Shown one piece after another: positions 1-14,453 of a DNA stretch of 64,000 nt (the first letter of the stretch is position 1; each line of letters opens with the position of its first letter). Made by a program: the position numbers and the translations under genes. The notes beneath the pieces were generated by a model. That model had not been told where the DNA came from, made no database searches, and worked only from the letters and a program-made list of their open reading frames with translations. This DNA comes from Clavelina lepadiformis (lineage: Eukaryota > Chordata > Ascidiacea > Aplousobranchia > Clavelinidae): contig NC_135248.1 of assembly GCF_947623445.1 (NCBI RefSeq), positions 12,533,820 to 12,597,819 on the forward strand, in the 5' to 3' direction.

Positions 1-2856
1 TTTAATCGCTGTTAGCCGTTCAATAAAAGAAGTGGTAAATAACTCACATGTACATCATATGTAACACTGCTATTGCAACAGAGTAACACAAGACTTTTTA
101 TATGTAATTTACTTATGTTAAGGATCTCAAAGGTCGTGAAGTAAGTTTTCGTAGCATGATCCACAAAAAGGAGCCAGATTCCCACGCTAATAATCGCACA
201 AGCTCCAAACTATAATACAACATAAGGTTAAAAATGTTATCAAGCAGCGATGTCAGCTAAGGTGCCAACTCTGTGTATTGTCTAATGTTAGAAGAAGATT
301 ACATTAAACGTTTTTGTGTAAAGTTTCCTTTCTTGCTATCAGTATGTTTGTTATGTGTTACAACATTCTATAGTGGCTTCAGCTGTAGTTCACTAAATGT
401 ACGAACAACCATTCACCCATAGCAAGATATTGAAAATGACCATCAAAGTTCGGCTAATTACTCCGAAAATTCTCGTTCTGGTACAAGGATGGCAACATCT
501 AAAAGTAGATAACAATAGGACATTTAACCAACTATGCTTACCCTTCACTGTACGTACGCCGTGCGGTAAGTGGTTACAGTTCAATGTGACTACAACAGAG
601 CCATATGAAACCTTTACCGCCTATCACGTCATATCTTTAACATGTATTACCCCAGAACTGTGTGAAACTTGGACATGGCTTCTAAGCTTTCCTCTTTCGA
701 CATCAGAATGTGCAGTTGTAGAGTTTGAAAGGTGTGGCCTATAAGTTCCTGTCGGCAATTACATTCTGCTTATCCGAATACTTCTACGTAAACATTGTAG
801 AAATTTCTATGCAATATGAAATAACGTGAAAATTAAATACTATGTGCTGAGGTCTTGAAATTACTGTCGATGCAAATTACGGAAAACCAAAAGCTTACTC
901 GAATCACTTTCTCAATTTTAGTACTTCAGCTTTAAGACTAAAGTTTGTTACATTTCTTGGACTGGTAATTACACCCTATAAGCTTCAAAGTCCCTTTTAT
1001 TAACCTATCTCGTTTTTGTAATATGGTGGCAATATTTACGAAATATAACCTCTTTTCTTTAAACGCCACCAACAAGCAAGCCTATGTTTTGCTTTAAATA
1101 TAAAACGCTCTGTCATATCGTCATTTAGAGCTTTAGAATGCCTGAGGCTATTTTACATGGTTGATTCTTCTCGCTTGAGGACCTGTTGGACACGTTTATT
1201 ACGCTGCGGTTGATATAAATTACTTTGTTTGCTTTAGGTGGTTGGTGAATTATGTGAGTGCAAGGTGCGAGATAAACTTAAGCAGGTCTGGCCTGGTTGA
1301 TAGACATTCTTGCATGTGTTCATTATGCTAATGTACAAACGACTTAAATACGCTTGTGCAGATTAAAAACGACTGATATTTCACGTGGCAGATAGTTGAT
1401 TAAGCAATAGCACATTTCCGAAAGTAACTCTTTACTTGCGCTTCATGTTATATTTTGTTCGGCAATTGCTTTAACAAGTTCTAAATTACGTCATTATATA
1501 AGAAAAAACCTTGTCGAAGTAAGAAGTAAGAAATAATGCTTTCTCACTATTCTGTGGCTTATTTTGTCGCCCTAAGATGGCGCTCAAGAACAATGTAGAG
1601 TTTAAACTAACACACAATTATTATTATAACTGGAAGCTTTGAGCAATGGAAAATGTCTTTATAAAGTAACGTCAAAACCGCTTGAACTTTCTGTAGGATG
1701 ACAAATCTTTATTGTTACACAAATACTATTGAGTTGTTTGTTTCATAAGACAGAGAATGTAGGCAACTCTTTAAGTAATTAGCTTTTGTTTATTGCACGT
1801 TTGCAGGGAGCAATATTGTAGCGGGAAGACAACTAACAAACAATCGGATGCGCTGAGATAAGATGATGTTCCGATTTTTCATAGTTTCTGCATTTCAGCT
1901 CACATAAAACCACTACATATGTCAAGTAAGTAACTCACGTACTAACACAATGATGACGACAGACATACACTATGAGATGAAAACGCATATGAATATGGTA
2001 TGACGTTAGGTTACCTGCTTTAGGTAACCTATTGTTTCAAATAAACTGTAAGTTAACTGTATTTGATGTTAACGGCATCAACAATGATTTGGTTGAATAA
2101 TGTCTATTTCTAACAACGGTTATTATTCATACCATTACCATTCATATCCATTACCCTATCCATAACGGTTATTTTTCAATCCGATATGTGCGCAATTCCA
2201 AAATGAATGGTGGAAGTAGATTTCGTTGCAACGGTACGCTTGATTATATGAAGTATGATTTCATAGTTCAAGAAGTCAATATGAAAAAGTGTTTGCTACG
2301 AGTGGTAGCTATACAACAAAAAACACTAGAACCCAATAAGTAAGAGATAGAAACATTATGAAAATGCAACAGATTGTAAATATCCGCGATAACTTTGCAA
2401 TTTATCAGGTTCTGCAACATACAACGATAAGAATACTTGGACAATTACGGAGTTGAAAACGCGATTTTAGGTTGTGATGAAACAAAAATAGCAAAGTAAA
2501 CAAATTAACGAATTAGTTCGGGGGAGCCTTTGCACACGGCCCGGACAGTTTTACGCAAGCAAAGACGTGTGAGATGTTGCGCAAAGCATATGCTTGTGAA
2601 TATAACAGCTGTTTCCGTTTTGCGCACGCTTTTGTGATCGTCTTTTCCTGTTTCATGAATCGAATTTTCCTCTCAACGCTTTCGACAACTGCATGAGCAG
2701 TTCCGCGCAAACGACTAAAATCACACAGTTTAAGACGAGTTGACTACATCTAACATTAAATATATCTCCGAGTGTATATAATGGCGTGGTGTCGGCAACC
2801 GGTTAAATTGAGGCCAAATGCTGGCCTACTTCTATTCGCACCGTGTTGTGTCCACC
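1..2856. other. Intergenic, no gene supported
   Basis: This is the 3' flank of the zinc transporter gene. I see no exon-like pattern, RNA gene or clear repeat. A 115-codon open frame at 397-744 (+) has no recognisable motif, no splice partners and no family resemblance, so I treat it as chance. Confidence 0.5.
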
Positions 2857-5800
2857 TCAAGCTGGTTGACATTTCTTGCACGCGCCCATGTCTTCTGAGT
2901 AATATTCAACTTGAATTGTGAGTGAGTGGAAGTCGTACAGCGCTTTCAAACGGCGTGTTGCCCGCTTAAGCACGACGTTCGGATCAGTTACTTTATCTGT
3001 GAAAAGAATGTGGTTAAAAGTAACTTTAAAAATATCAATTACAACATATCCATAAAACAATCCAATTGCTTTATTAACTGTTGTACATGTACAGTTTTAA
3101 GCTTTAACAGAAAGAAAGTATTTGACAGCAGAAGCCTTGGGGCACAACATATTTATCTTTTCTTGACATGTCTTCATGTGAAAACCGCCAGCTGTCGCTC
3201 CGTTTTATAAAGTCTATAAGTGTTTCATTGGACAGTTTTCCAAAGGCTAAGGCTCTTTGCACTTATATAGAGTCGGCCAATATGCAGACAACGCCTTTTT
3301 ACGCTTTGTGTATGCAGCCATAATAGGCATCAGCTATGTAGAAATATATACCGCCGCCGTTAAGAAGTGCATAATTACACCTTACTACGTTATATATTAC
3401 TGTTTGCATAAAACATAACACAAACACCGCTGTGCTATGTACGATGGCCTGACGTAAAACTATCAACAAGCAAACACGTTATCCTTAACTATTGCCTATT
3501 ATACAATACACCCATCACTTACCGATAGCTAAATGAGCTGACATCACAGTTTGATTGAGAGTGAGTGACCATATACGGAGGTCGTGAACTGCAGTAACCC
3601 CGTCCATCTCCAGAAGTTTTTCCTTCACGACAGCGTACTCTATACCCACCGGGGAACCTGTGGAATTAATGTTAAATATTTTATAATGCACACGTCAAAT
3701 CCTGTAGCATCGAACTCAAGAATGCGTCATTAGCTGTCGATAATTCTGGACAACTGCCCGTTTTAATTTAACGCTTTTATACCGTGAGGTTGTGGCTGTA
3801 TCTTACAGGGTTAGCTCTACAATAACTTCTAAAAGTTTGTTCTCAATAAGAATTTCTTGTCATTTAAACGACGATACCAAATATTACCGTCATTGTTTGA
3901 TCTCTTTAAAATATCAGCTTATCCTTTGACTTTTTAGGTTCACTCTTTTACGAACTTGCAGCGAATGAATTATTTGAATTCAAATAAACAGTTGCGTGAA
4001 AGGGAATTATAACTAGCGATAGTTAATTATTTGACCTCATTCGTGACAAACGTTTGAGAGGAGTTTTTTAAACTTTGATATGCAATGCTTGTTTATTAAA
4101 AACAGATTAAGAAAAGAACGACCTAACACCAGAATTAAGCACGTTTAGCCCTTTCATTGGACACAGAGGATTCTACCGTTTGTCTTCATTTCCTTGAAAG
4201 CACGAGTAGTCTTGTATGTATATTTCATTCTGGAAATATCTGGTACTTTTTAACATTAACAGGCTGGCCATCGAGCCAATGAATTCGACAATTCGAAATC
4301 GTGTCATATCTGTTACAATCAAATATAGTTAAGTTGTATATGTTTGCAAACCGTTGGTAAATGTTTGTTAAAAAAGCTTAAGGCTGTAACACGACCTGCG
4401 TAAGACATTGCGTTTGGCTTACCACACAAGGCTGAAGGCTTTGACGAGAGCCACTTTGTAATCCTGAGTATAATTAACCGCAAAAAATCCGTTGACAGAA
4501 ACTACGAAAACACACAGACGATAACATACCTTCCATAATGACAATAACAGTATCTCGCAGAATAGTGATCGTTGTAATCAGCACCAGGACCGAAAAGAGG
4601 AAGGTACAAATAGGGTCGGCTATCTTGTATTCCGGCTGCAACGGTAATAAAAAGAATTGAAACCCGGTTTGGAAACTGTTTTCAAAATCAAATCGGGCCC
4701 CGTTTACTAATAAAAAATTTATAAGTAGCTGAAAGCTTCAAAAGTATTTCCGAAAAATAGATTGCTTGATGCTATTCTGTGGTGATAAGAGCACATGATA
4801 ACATGCATGAGCCGTGTTCCTTTGCCCACAATCGTCCTACGTATATGCCTTTCATTCAATTACAGTGCTTGGCCGCAATTGGTTTTCTTTGATTAGGCGG
4901 TATTGAAATAAGAAGGTAGAAAATTTCAAGTTACAAAAGACGAGCTGATGGATGCGTGCAGGGCAAAAACGCCCAATCAAGCCGTATAAGCGTTGACCTT
5001 TAATCTCTACAAGTACTTCTCTTTACAGTTGAGAGTACCCCAAAATTACCTTAAAATAAATGACGAAAGCCGCAATTAGAACTCCAAGGCTCTGCAATAG
5101 ATCTCCAACGACGTGGATAAAAGCAGCTCGTACGTTGACGTTACCGGTCTCACCAGAAGAAGCTGTGATCAGAAATACGGAAAAACGTGAAAGGTCGATA
5201 CATGAAATGAAACCGTAAGCCTAAAATACATTTCGTATGTTATTCTGTGGGCTGAGTGTGGACATTTAGAAAAGGTCTTATTGCCAGGTCTTCAGAACTG
5301 CGGCCCCGTGTTTTCCACACATATTACTTTACGTCGTTTCAAAAACGTTGCTGGTTTTCAGGCTAACTTGAATGCTATCTTGAAGTGCTGTACATCATAA
5401 CACCATAATGCAAGAGTTTAAATACGGTTTGGCCACTAATTTTTGTATAAAGCCGGGGGCGTGTAAATAAACTGAAGCATCAGAGCAGAGAATTTAGCCT
5501 CATTGTCTCGTGATTTTCACAAAATTTTAACCTTCAGATTCGTTAACCTACTTAAAGAAATCGTACAAGGACAATGTAGAAAGACCACAGGCAAATTAAT
5601 ATCAATAACCTGAGCCCTCAAACCAATGCTGTTTTGCCCAAATTCTTAATAAGAACCAAGTGATATGTGCTATCAAAGTTAATCCCCACAAATTAAAATC
5701 GTAAAGGCGAAAGCAAAAACGTTAAATCAAATACCATTATTAATAACTTAGATTAATAATAATTTAACAAATAATTAATCTATCAATATAACAATCAACT

Positions 5801-8800
5801 ATTTAATCAACCACGTAACTTTATTAACTCTTTCTTACCATCGGTTTGTGTCGACGCGTTGCTCCCGGCTTCTTGGTCGACATCGTGGGTATGACTGTGA
5901 TTATGAGAATGTCCACCATGCGAGTGTCCGTGTGTGTGTGAGTGCTCGTGAAGTACGAGACCCATGCTTAACATATCGATAATCCGCTCGTTAGTATCCG
6001 AAAGTTATCGACTACTATCAATACATTGATCGGTTTTATGGATACAATTTCAACAATTTCTTGGGATTAAATCACAGTTTAATGAAAGTTATATATTATT
6101 CATGACCGGCGCGTGGTAGAACACATTTGACCACGCGCATTAGATAACTTACACAATGTTAAAACCGACAGCCAAAGACGCAGTAATCAGCATGTTTTTT
6201 CCGTTTACTTCGTACTTATTGGTCACAATGCGCATGATGGCGAGATATACCAGCACTCCTGTTACTATCCAAATCGCCAGCACACTGACCAACGCTCCGA
6301 TGACCTCTGCAAATGAAATATTCAGTAAATTAATGTTTTAGGAAACACCTGACACGGCTCAGAAACTGACAAGGCTGCGTTAAGGTAGGAATTACGTCGA
6401 ATGCCATAGAATGTAACATAATCGATTGATGTTTGATTTAAACCGGTGATTAACCCATCACAGTTAATTAATTATAACTTAACCCTATTCTAACTAGGCG
6501 TGGCTTCTCCCGCACACAGTCATAGCAAAACGTGGCGTACAGTTGCATTGTTTGCTGTAGAAACTTGAAATTTGGTGACTTTTCCTAAAAAATGTTCAGC
6601 TATCTGTCCATGTTTGTTTGATAAAGTTGGATTTTGTAATTTTTGAGATATTGCGATATTTTCATAATTTTGCTCTGCTCTCCGCATCGAAGCGTATTAC
6701 TCATTTACGCACCAATAACTCGACTAACTATTCTCTTTCGTTCTCTTCTCGCGGTCAGCTGGTTTTCCGCACAGCGGGGGCGCGGCGTAACAAGAAGAAT
6801 TTCTAGAAATTTGTCACTTTTAGAAATACTTAATTTACACTAAATTCACTTTCTTTAGTTTTACAATTATGATGTATACAGGAAGCCAGATGATTTTTCT
6901 ACTAACCTGTAAAAATCTCATCAGTTAACGACGTACAGTTTTCTAGTAATTAACGATTGAAAATGTGTGTGCGGGGTCGGCCACACCTAGTTTTTTAGTA
7001 AACTCGCGAGCCTGGTTAGGATAGGGTTAAAGTTTTACGCCGTTCTAACTTTGGTCTGAACGACGTATTGACCATGTTCAACTCATAACAATCTACGAAA
7101 ATGCTGTTTAATTTCACCAGACCATGCAAAATTAATAAGCCACGGCATCCTCTACAACCCTCTCACCATAACGTAACGACACAACATACCTGCCCTGTGC
7201 CAACCAAACGTCATCTTTTGCGAGATAGGCCTGGCTGCCATCTTGAGTGCCAGAATGCTGATCATGAAACTGCTTACATCAGTCAGCAAGTGACTAGCGT
7301 CGGTCATAACGGCTAAACTGTTGGCAAGGTAACCACCTATACAGCACAGCAAAACAGCAACTTTTAATCATTATATTATTCTAAATTCATAGACGGTTAA
7401 CGTTGTTGACACGATATATGACTCTTGTCTGTGGTTTGTCGGACTCCCACACGCATTTGAGATAATTGTGTTTCATATTTTCACCGCGTATATGGCGCTA
7501 TTTAAAGTGTTTTCAAATGCTTCGTTCCCGCATGATTTTGAGGTAATTTCAAGAGCAAATATTATGCATTTTTAAATAAAACTCACGGTATTTGAAGCCT
7601 TTTTCGTTAAGACCTATATAATCAGCTGGTAACAGTTAAACCCGTAAAAGTTTAAACGCATATGATAAAGTTTAACCTTTGATGCACTGTAACGTGTCCC
7701 AATGATTGATGAAACGCTGCAATCAATCGAGACACTACAAGGCGCAAAACCGGGTTCTAAGTGGTTTGAATCTTAATTCGATCCCGGTTTAATCTTGATC
7801 TCAACTTCCCGGACTCACCAACAACTTCCCCGACCATGAAGAGAAAGCTGAGGGCGGTGGCGATGATCAGTTTCTGCATCGCTTTCTTCCTCTTCTTTTC
7901 ATCTCTCTCCTGTCTCTCGTCATCAAGGTCATGACAGTGATCCGACTCCATGGACATGCTCGATCTTCTTGAGCCTAAAAATGTGATTAGAAGAGTTTAT
8001 ATTTTTGTCCTGACTGTTGTGTACCGCATCTTGCAGCGTTTCTCAAACCATTTCGGCCGCAAAATGTGAATTTGCCTGAATTTTACTGATGGATCGGAAA
8101 TATCGTATGCTCTTTCCAGTCATAACTATAAACATATGCTGTTATAGGTGAAGCTATGTACAATACAGTATAGCCTACATTTATTATTTTCATGTGTCGC
8201 AGTCATCATGTTTTTTTCAAACTGTTTTAACCAAAAGTTTATGGTTGTAAAGAAAAGTGGTAGAAGTTACTAGAAACTTGGTATATATCAACAAACCCTC
8301 GTGTAACAAAATATAAATAGGCTTATTGTTCTGCACTGTAACCTATGACTGTTTTGGTTTAGCTACGTATTTATTCATCTCAGAAATGCTTACTGTCGGG
8401 CATGTCTTGCCGATCGGTGCTGTGTCTGTGATTTTTGTCATGGCCGAATCCGTTCTTTTCCGCCTCTTCCGCGTCGCGACGACTTGAATTCGAATTACGA
8501 TTAAATAAAGAAGACGACGAAGCCGCGTCGCCGTTATTACGTAAAAGTCCAACGTTCTCCTTCGAATGGCTCATGCCCGCTTCATGCACGCCCTTGACAT
8601 TGTTGGGATTATAAGCGGCAAGAGCTTGGGAACAGTCGATCTCAACCTCGGACGTTCCACCGTAAGCGTTGTTCGAAACTCCGCTCTGCTTCAGCGGCAT
8701 TCTGGCGTCTTTCGATCTTTTGCTGTTGCTCAGCAGCTTTCGTTTGGCCGGTGAAGTACTCGAATTGCTGCGGCGGTGCCGGCGTGCTTCTCCCGTGTCG

Positions 8801-9351
8801 TCCGTGTCGCAGTCGGCGTCGCTCGCAAGAGATCGCTTGTTTTGCCTTCCTGTGTCGTTGGACGAGTAGTAGCCTCGGCTTCGGTTTTCGTCCGACTCGG
8901 AAAAAGCGGATGACAACGGGGAATCACCTACCTTTTGGATGCCATTGTGACGTAGTAGTGATGCTTTGTGTTGGACCTGCCCATTTGCCTGTCCGCCTTC
9001 GTCGTGTTGCCTTCAAAAGCAAATATTAAAATCCCGTTTTATCAAATCTAGCATGTGACGGTGATGCTATTGATAACAAACTTGTAACTAGTTCAATTGT
9101 TTTATCACTTTGTTATTAAATGCTAAAATTTTACATGCACTCTGGCTTGGCAGTAGAACGTTTGACCCCATTCGGCTAAAAGTAACTCTGCCCCATGTTT
9201 CTAACGCAAACAATCTCCTTAAAAGGTAACCATAGACATCTTACTTGGCCAAATCGTCATCGTTCAATAAAAAGCTTGACTCTTTTGACTTCCTCCTGCC
9301 TAGTTTTTCCTCGATGAAAGTTTGAATGTAGTCTGGTTTGGCGAACGACAT
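2857..9351 (-). CDS. ZnT2/3/8-type zinc transporter (SLC30A family)
   Basis: A cation diffusion facilitator that would move Zn2+ out of the cytosol into vesicles in exchange for protons, working as a dimer. Ten exons join in phase: 9245-9351, 8394-9010, 7819-7974, 7190-7336, 6153-6306, 5839-5966, 5050-5162, 4530-4635, 3523-3657 and 2857-2996, giving about 600 aa. Seen: a cytosolic HCH motif (SDHCHD) before the first membrane span; membrane zinc-site motifs DASHLLTD and HVVGD; a histidine-rich loop ([14 protein letters not shown]) after span IV; and a C-terminal domain ending [14 protein letters not shown], whose CxxC is typical of vertebrate ZnT2/3/8. The roughly 240-residue N-terminal region, rich in Ser, Asn and Arg, is much longer than in human ZnT2/3/8. 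The start in exon 1 ([10 protein letters not shown]) is the first ATG in frame. I cannot say which vertebrate paralogue is closest. Confidence 0.93.
6482..7029. mobile_element. piggyBac-like MITE in zinc transporter intron
   Basis: The element lies between two transporter exons (6306 and 7190). Its ends are imperfect inverted repeats: the left begins TTAA then CCCTATTCTAACTAGGC, and the right, read inward, begins TTAA then CCCTATCCTAACCAGGC. TTAA target sites with CCCTA-type termini are characteristic of piggyBac superfamily elements. No transposase is encoded. The inner sequence, including the stretch around 6780-6975, recurs inverted at about 48.93-49.35 kb. Ends are good to a few bases. 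Confidence 0.7.
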
Positions 9352-12300
9352 TTTAGTTCAAGGCAATGCAAAAACGTTCTGTTTTGTCGTCTTGCACTAA
9401 ATACCCTCACACATCACCCCTGCAAATGGCAAATAACGTTTGATTAAATTTTTGTATGTAACGTGCTTGGAATAATTCTTTGCAATAGATCTCTGTACAA
9501 CCCGGCTGAGTAAAGCGGTTACTTATCGCTGTATTTGCATCGCGTGTTTGCCAACCTAAACCATGATACAAAGTCACTGTGGTTGCCATCTGGCATAATT
9601 TCAACAACAAAGGGTGCTCAACTGGTGATGGAATTCTTTAATGGTACGTTAGTTTAAAGATGTATTTAGTTTTAATGATACAAGGATGTTACACAAGCAA
9701 TGTTTCTTGCATTTATGCGTTGTGATGGACGCAAACTAGCGTCTGACACATAAAATAAGCGGAAACAACGTAGAGCCTAACTGTTTGCACAACGCTCATT
9801 GCTAACCGCAACCACAATCAACGGCTTGAAATACAGGAAGCTTTGCTGAAAGGGTTTTTCTTAGAACGTATCGCATTGCCTACCGAAAACACGTTATTCA
9901 ACAACGCATTAGATATCAGAGTAGATAAATAGATTTCTTCCGTAGTTTAAACCCAATACCTCAGTACATTATACGGCTATATCGCATATCATCTTAAGTT
10001 GGCTAAACAGTAGCGGCTATTGAAAGCTTCGTTTAAAAAACCTAAGAAACGTAATTATCTGGTCTAAACTGTCATCATTTGTTTATGGGAACTAAAGTTT
10101 TACCTGCTGCTGTTTCTCATATATTTCTAAAATATAACTCAAGAAAAACTGGTTGCATAAATATAATCCTTGTTTTGCTCACTCAAGGGGGTTTTGTTCC
10201 GTTGTAAACACCATAACGTATGTTGCAGGCATTATTCTATTCAGTACAACATATATTGCGTAACAAAAGCTGCAAATGTATGGTGAAATGCTACTCTACT
10301 GCCGGTCACTAATGCTAGCTTATTCTTTGTCTCGAGCGTAAACAGGCTTCATGTTCCATAGTTGCTGGAAACTTCCGCATAAGTTGTTTCAGCATGCTTT
10401 TCAGCGTGCTGTGTGCACTGACAGACCGGAACAACTGGTGTTAGATCGGTTACAATTAACAAGGCCCTGAACGAACCGCCTTGGGCTTTAGTGGTATAAT
10501 ATGGGGCTTAGTCAATCATTTTTAAGCGTGACTTTCGCATAACTTGTTTTGTATTTTGTTGTTTCACTATGTACGAGCGCATAGGTGGTGTGTTCGCAAT
10601 TTTTTTTTGTGGTAGGTAATTTTTGGTGCACAAAAAAACCTTCCTTAGACGTAACTTATTCCTGTTGAATGCGTCTTATAGTACATAAGCTGGACACACG
10701 GGCTACTTTTTAAGTCTATGGCCAATGAGCACTTAAAGGCAATGTGCAAAACAAACGTTATAATCTGGATCGTTATATTAGAAAGGACAAAACTAAAACA
10801 TCAGCGTTAACCTACAGACATTTCTACATATTTTTGAGCTAGTCTTTGAGTAAGCTCGGAATCATATGGTACTGATTTGTTCAAAAAAATTAACGCAAGC
10901 TGGTAACCTTTTGTATAAGCGTTGTGGTGATTTCCTATTTTTCTGTAAGTTTATTCTGTCATAGGTTTCTTCTACACCCAGTTCGCAAAAAACATAACTG
11001 CTACTGCGCTTAACGTTACACTCGGCTGTGCGTTTTGTCTAATTGCTTCCTGAGTATATGAATGATATCACCACAGTCACGAATGTAAATTGGAACATAA
11101 CCCTCCCGTTGTTTGTTGTGCCTTTGTCCTTCGTTATATTAATTAACGCAGTCATTATTTTAACGGTGGAGCCTGCACTTTTGAAACGCAGTTTCCAGTT
11201 GATTTTTTGATATGAACTTCAACCTAAACTAAATCTAAGTCATCGTTTAACAGAAGTCAACGGAAAATCCATTCGTTTAATTCACCACTAGCATTAACAT
11301 TTAGCCTTTTTTGTAGTGACTATTTTACAGTCTTTTAATCGAGACGGGATATGGATTTTAGTAGAAGGAAACGAAAATAGTGTAGTTTGAGAGTAGTTAG
11401 ATGATAAGCAAACTTTCATATTATATTAGTCCTATATAAAACTTTATTTGCAACCAACCAAAATCGTTTTCAACAACTGATCTTTTCTGTTACGTAGCTA
11501 TTACTTCAAGGTGTTTTCAACTGCGCTATGCATTTCCACATTTTTAACAACCTCACTGTTAAAAACTATTACACAAAACATCCTACCAAGTCCTCACATT
11601 TGGTAAACTGGATTGCGATTTAGCTTTAAAGTGTAATTTACATAGCAGACTTACAGATTACAGTAACAGCAGTTTATTAGAAGTAAATGTTTATAACTTG
11701 TCATTCTGGTTATATTTACTTTTTTCTCATTTGTTAAACGTCTCAAAGGTATATGGCGTACATCAAAATAGAAAAAGAGCTGCGTAAAATGGTCGATAAC
11801 TTTTGATTCAAACCCTAAAGTCCTAAAATTTTCATGAGAGTTTAAATCACCGATATTAAGCTTCATTAAAACATTAAGATTCATTCATGCATAATCATTA
11901 AAATGCAGCTTTCCAGTTGTGTGGTCATTTAGGGTCTAATCTGGTGTATTTTTCGACTCCCAAGAGTGTTGGTATTAGATGGAAGTAACTATAAATCTGT
12001 CATTTTGAAGAAAGTTTAGTAATTTCCTGTCTAATTTATCTTGACATACAGATGTCGATGTTGATCAATATGCAGTGAATCTCTATTAATACGTGTCCGG
12101 TATTACCTGCTGTTGATTGATGAATCATGCAAATGTAAAACTAAACCTGAAAGCGTCTATGTTTATTTCTCTATGTTTTTACTGGTAAAAATCCGAGATG
12201 GGTTTAATTATCTTCTAAAGATTTCGTGAAAACATCATCATTTGTTCTGCATGCAGTGATATATCCGTAAGCGCTAACTTGCATTTGTGTCTTATGATTA

Positions 12301-14453
12301 TTGAGTTAGCTGTTAGTGGGAATTAAAGTCAAACGCACACCTATATCTCCATTATTGCTGGCTTATTCGTGGTCAGGGTCAATAAAGCTTTTTGTTTAAA
12401 CAATCGTACATTTCAAGAAAGATTAAAAATCAAATATTAATGACCCGTTCCGCCACTCTCTGTTGCAAACAAGGCGTATTAGTCTTAATTAGACGGCCAA
12501 AGCTGTAGCCCGACTTCACAATTACAACTGCAACCGCATAATTGTTTCGTTAATCTACATATATCTGTGGCAATTTCTATGTGACGCAGCTTTGCATAAC
12601 GTTTCCCGTTTTGATCAGAGTAGAAATAACGTAAGATATGAAACGCACAAGACGCTATAAAATTTCAATAAAACTTTAGTATTGCATGAAAGATCGCGTA
12701 CAAAATAATCTGTACATGTCTTGCACTGCGAATTAATCGTCCATGTACAAATAAACGAGATTTTTAACTTTGTTTCGTAAAGCAAACGCCATACGAAGGA
12801 CGATTCTAAAGCGAGAACTTACAGCAACTCTTAAGTCTTAAGTATGATCATCTTCCTTAGTTATAAGCATTAGCAGCAGAAAACAGGAAATGTTATCGAT
12901 TACTGAGCCTTAAAAATCTAGTTTCATACCTAACAAATCGATCAATACAATCCTTATTAGTGGACCTTTGAGGCGCATATGTCTTCAACGTTTTTACTTT
13001 TGTCTATACATGATCTCATCTAAACACCATGCGTTTTTTTGTGTTGAAAAACTTTCTATGTGTCGTAGGTACGTCGACTAACTGATAGGTACTATTTTTT
13101 GCCTTAAGTTTGCTAACGATAACCACCGAGGGCCGGTTTACACTGCGCAACTAATTTAGTTCTAATCGCATTGTTATATTTACGACTAATGTTTCTAAAA
13201 CGCCCGTGCGAAGCTTTTTCCGTCGCCTTTTGCGCACGTTGCAAATAGTGCCGGGTGCAAATTGGAATGATGGTGACCTATTACTCTTTGCTCTTTTATA
13301 AAACACGCTTTTAAAAACTTTGCCTGAGGCGTATGCTCATAGAACAGGACACTTCTTACTGCGTGTAGAACGTAACATCGATGTTTAGACCGTTATATGA
13401 ACTTTGTTAATGCAATCCATTTGCGAATTTTGTATGATGGCGTTATTAATAGTGTATAAGTGGATACGCCATTGTTTAGGACAGTGACATAAACGTCTAT
13501 AAACATCAGTGTTACAATGAAATAAACTTAAACTATTCCATCATGGTTGCACATATTATTTCATAGAATATGCGTATAGTACGTATAGTTGTTAGTAACT
13601 TTAATGACTTGGAACAGAATTATATAAAAATGAAAACTTCGTGTCTATCATACAGTCACTACCACAATTGAATTGTTGTCTTGGTTACCAGGCCGTCTGT
13701 GACGTGCGTTTCTTCAAGTAGTTTTTTATTATTGGTGATAAGTGACGTGTGCAGAATGCACGCAGCACCACTCGATCAGGAGCCTTGTTCAAACTTTCAT
13801 CTTTTTTTCGAGCTAGAGCTTTTTCTCCTAATTGACTTCGTTGTGTAAAATAATGCGCGGCTTTAATTTCGACATCTTTCTACTTGCATTCGCCGTAAGC
13901 GTTGGTGATTTTCTTCATGATATAACATCCCGATGCTCACGATACAAAAAGCTTCATTTGACTGTGGTGGTTTTACCGAAATTACAATCGTTGACGACAT
14001 CTAGCGGCGTATCCAGGTCCCAAACTACATGCATTTACTTCCCCTGAGTTGTGTCGCACAAAAAACACCAGTGAGCAGTGACTATTTGAACATTGTCATT
14101 CAAAAACCAACTATCTATAATTGCTATTGTGGAAATCTTATTGCTTCAATAAATGAGGTTACATAGAAGAACATATGACCTATATTTACATGAACACTGT
14201 TATTTACTTCTTTGATACGGCAAGGATATTGTATAGAATAGATAACTATGTAGTGTTAAAATATTGCCTTTCTCCTATCTCAGTTACTTGCTTCATATAA
14301 CAGTTGAAAACCTGGTTTATAGGTACAACACATTGATGGTTATTATAATGGTCTATATTGGACAGAAACGAAGAACGCGGCATTCATATAATAGCTAGAA
14401 TAAAAATAACAAAGCGCTTGAAACTCACAAAACTGGATGAATAATAATGAGAA
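9352..14453. other. Intergenic, nothing recognised
   Basis: This 5.1-kb AT-rich stretch lies between the 5' end of the zinc transporter and the 3' end of the NIPA-like gene. It should hold the transporter promoter. I found no phase-consistent exons, tRNA-like boxes or transposon ends. Open frames here (for example 11651-11884 minus and 13832-14047 plus) lack family motifs. Confidence 0.45.

Noticed and set aside
397..744. 115-codon open frame on the plus strand, left edge
   Set aside because: No domain, no splice partners, an overlapping open frame on the other strand, and composition like its surroundings.
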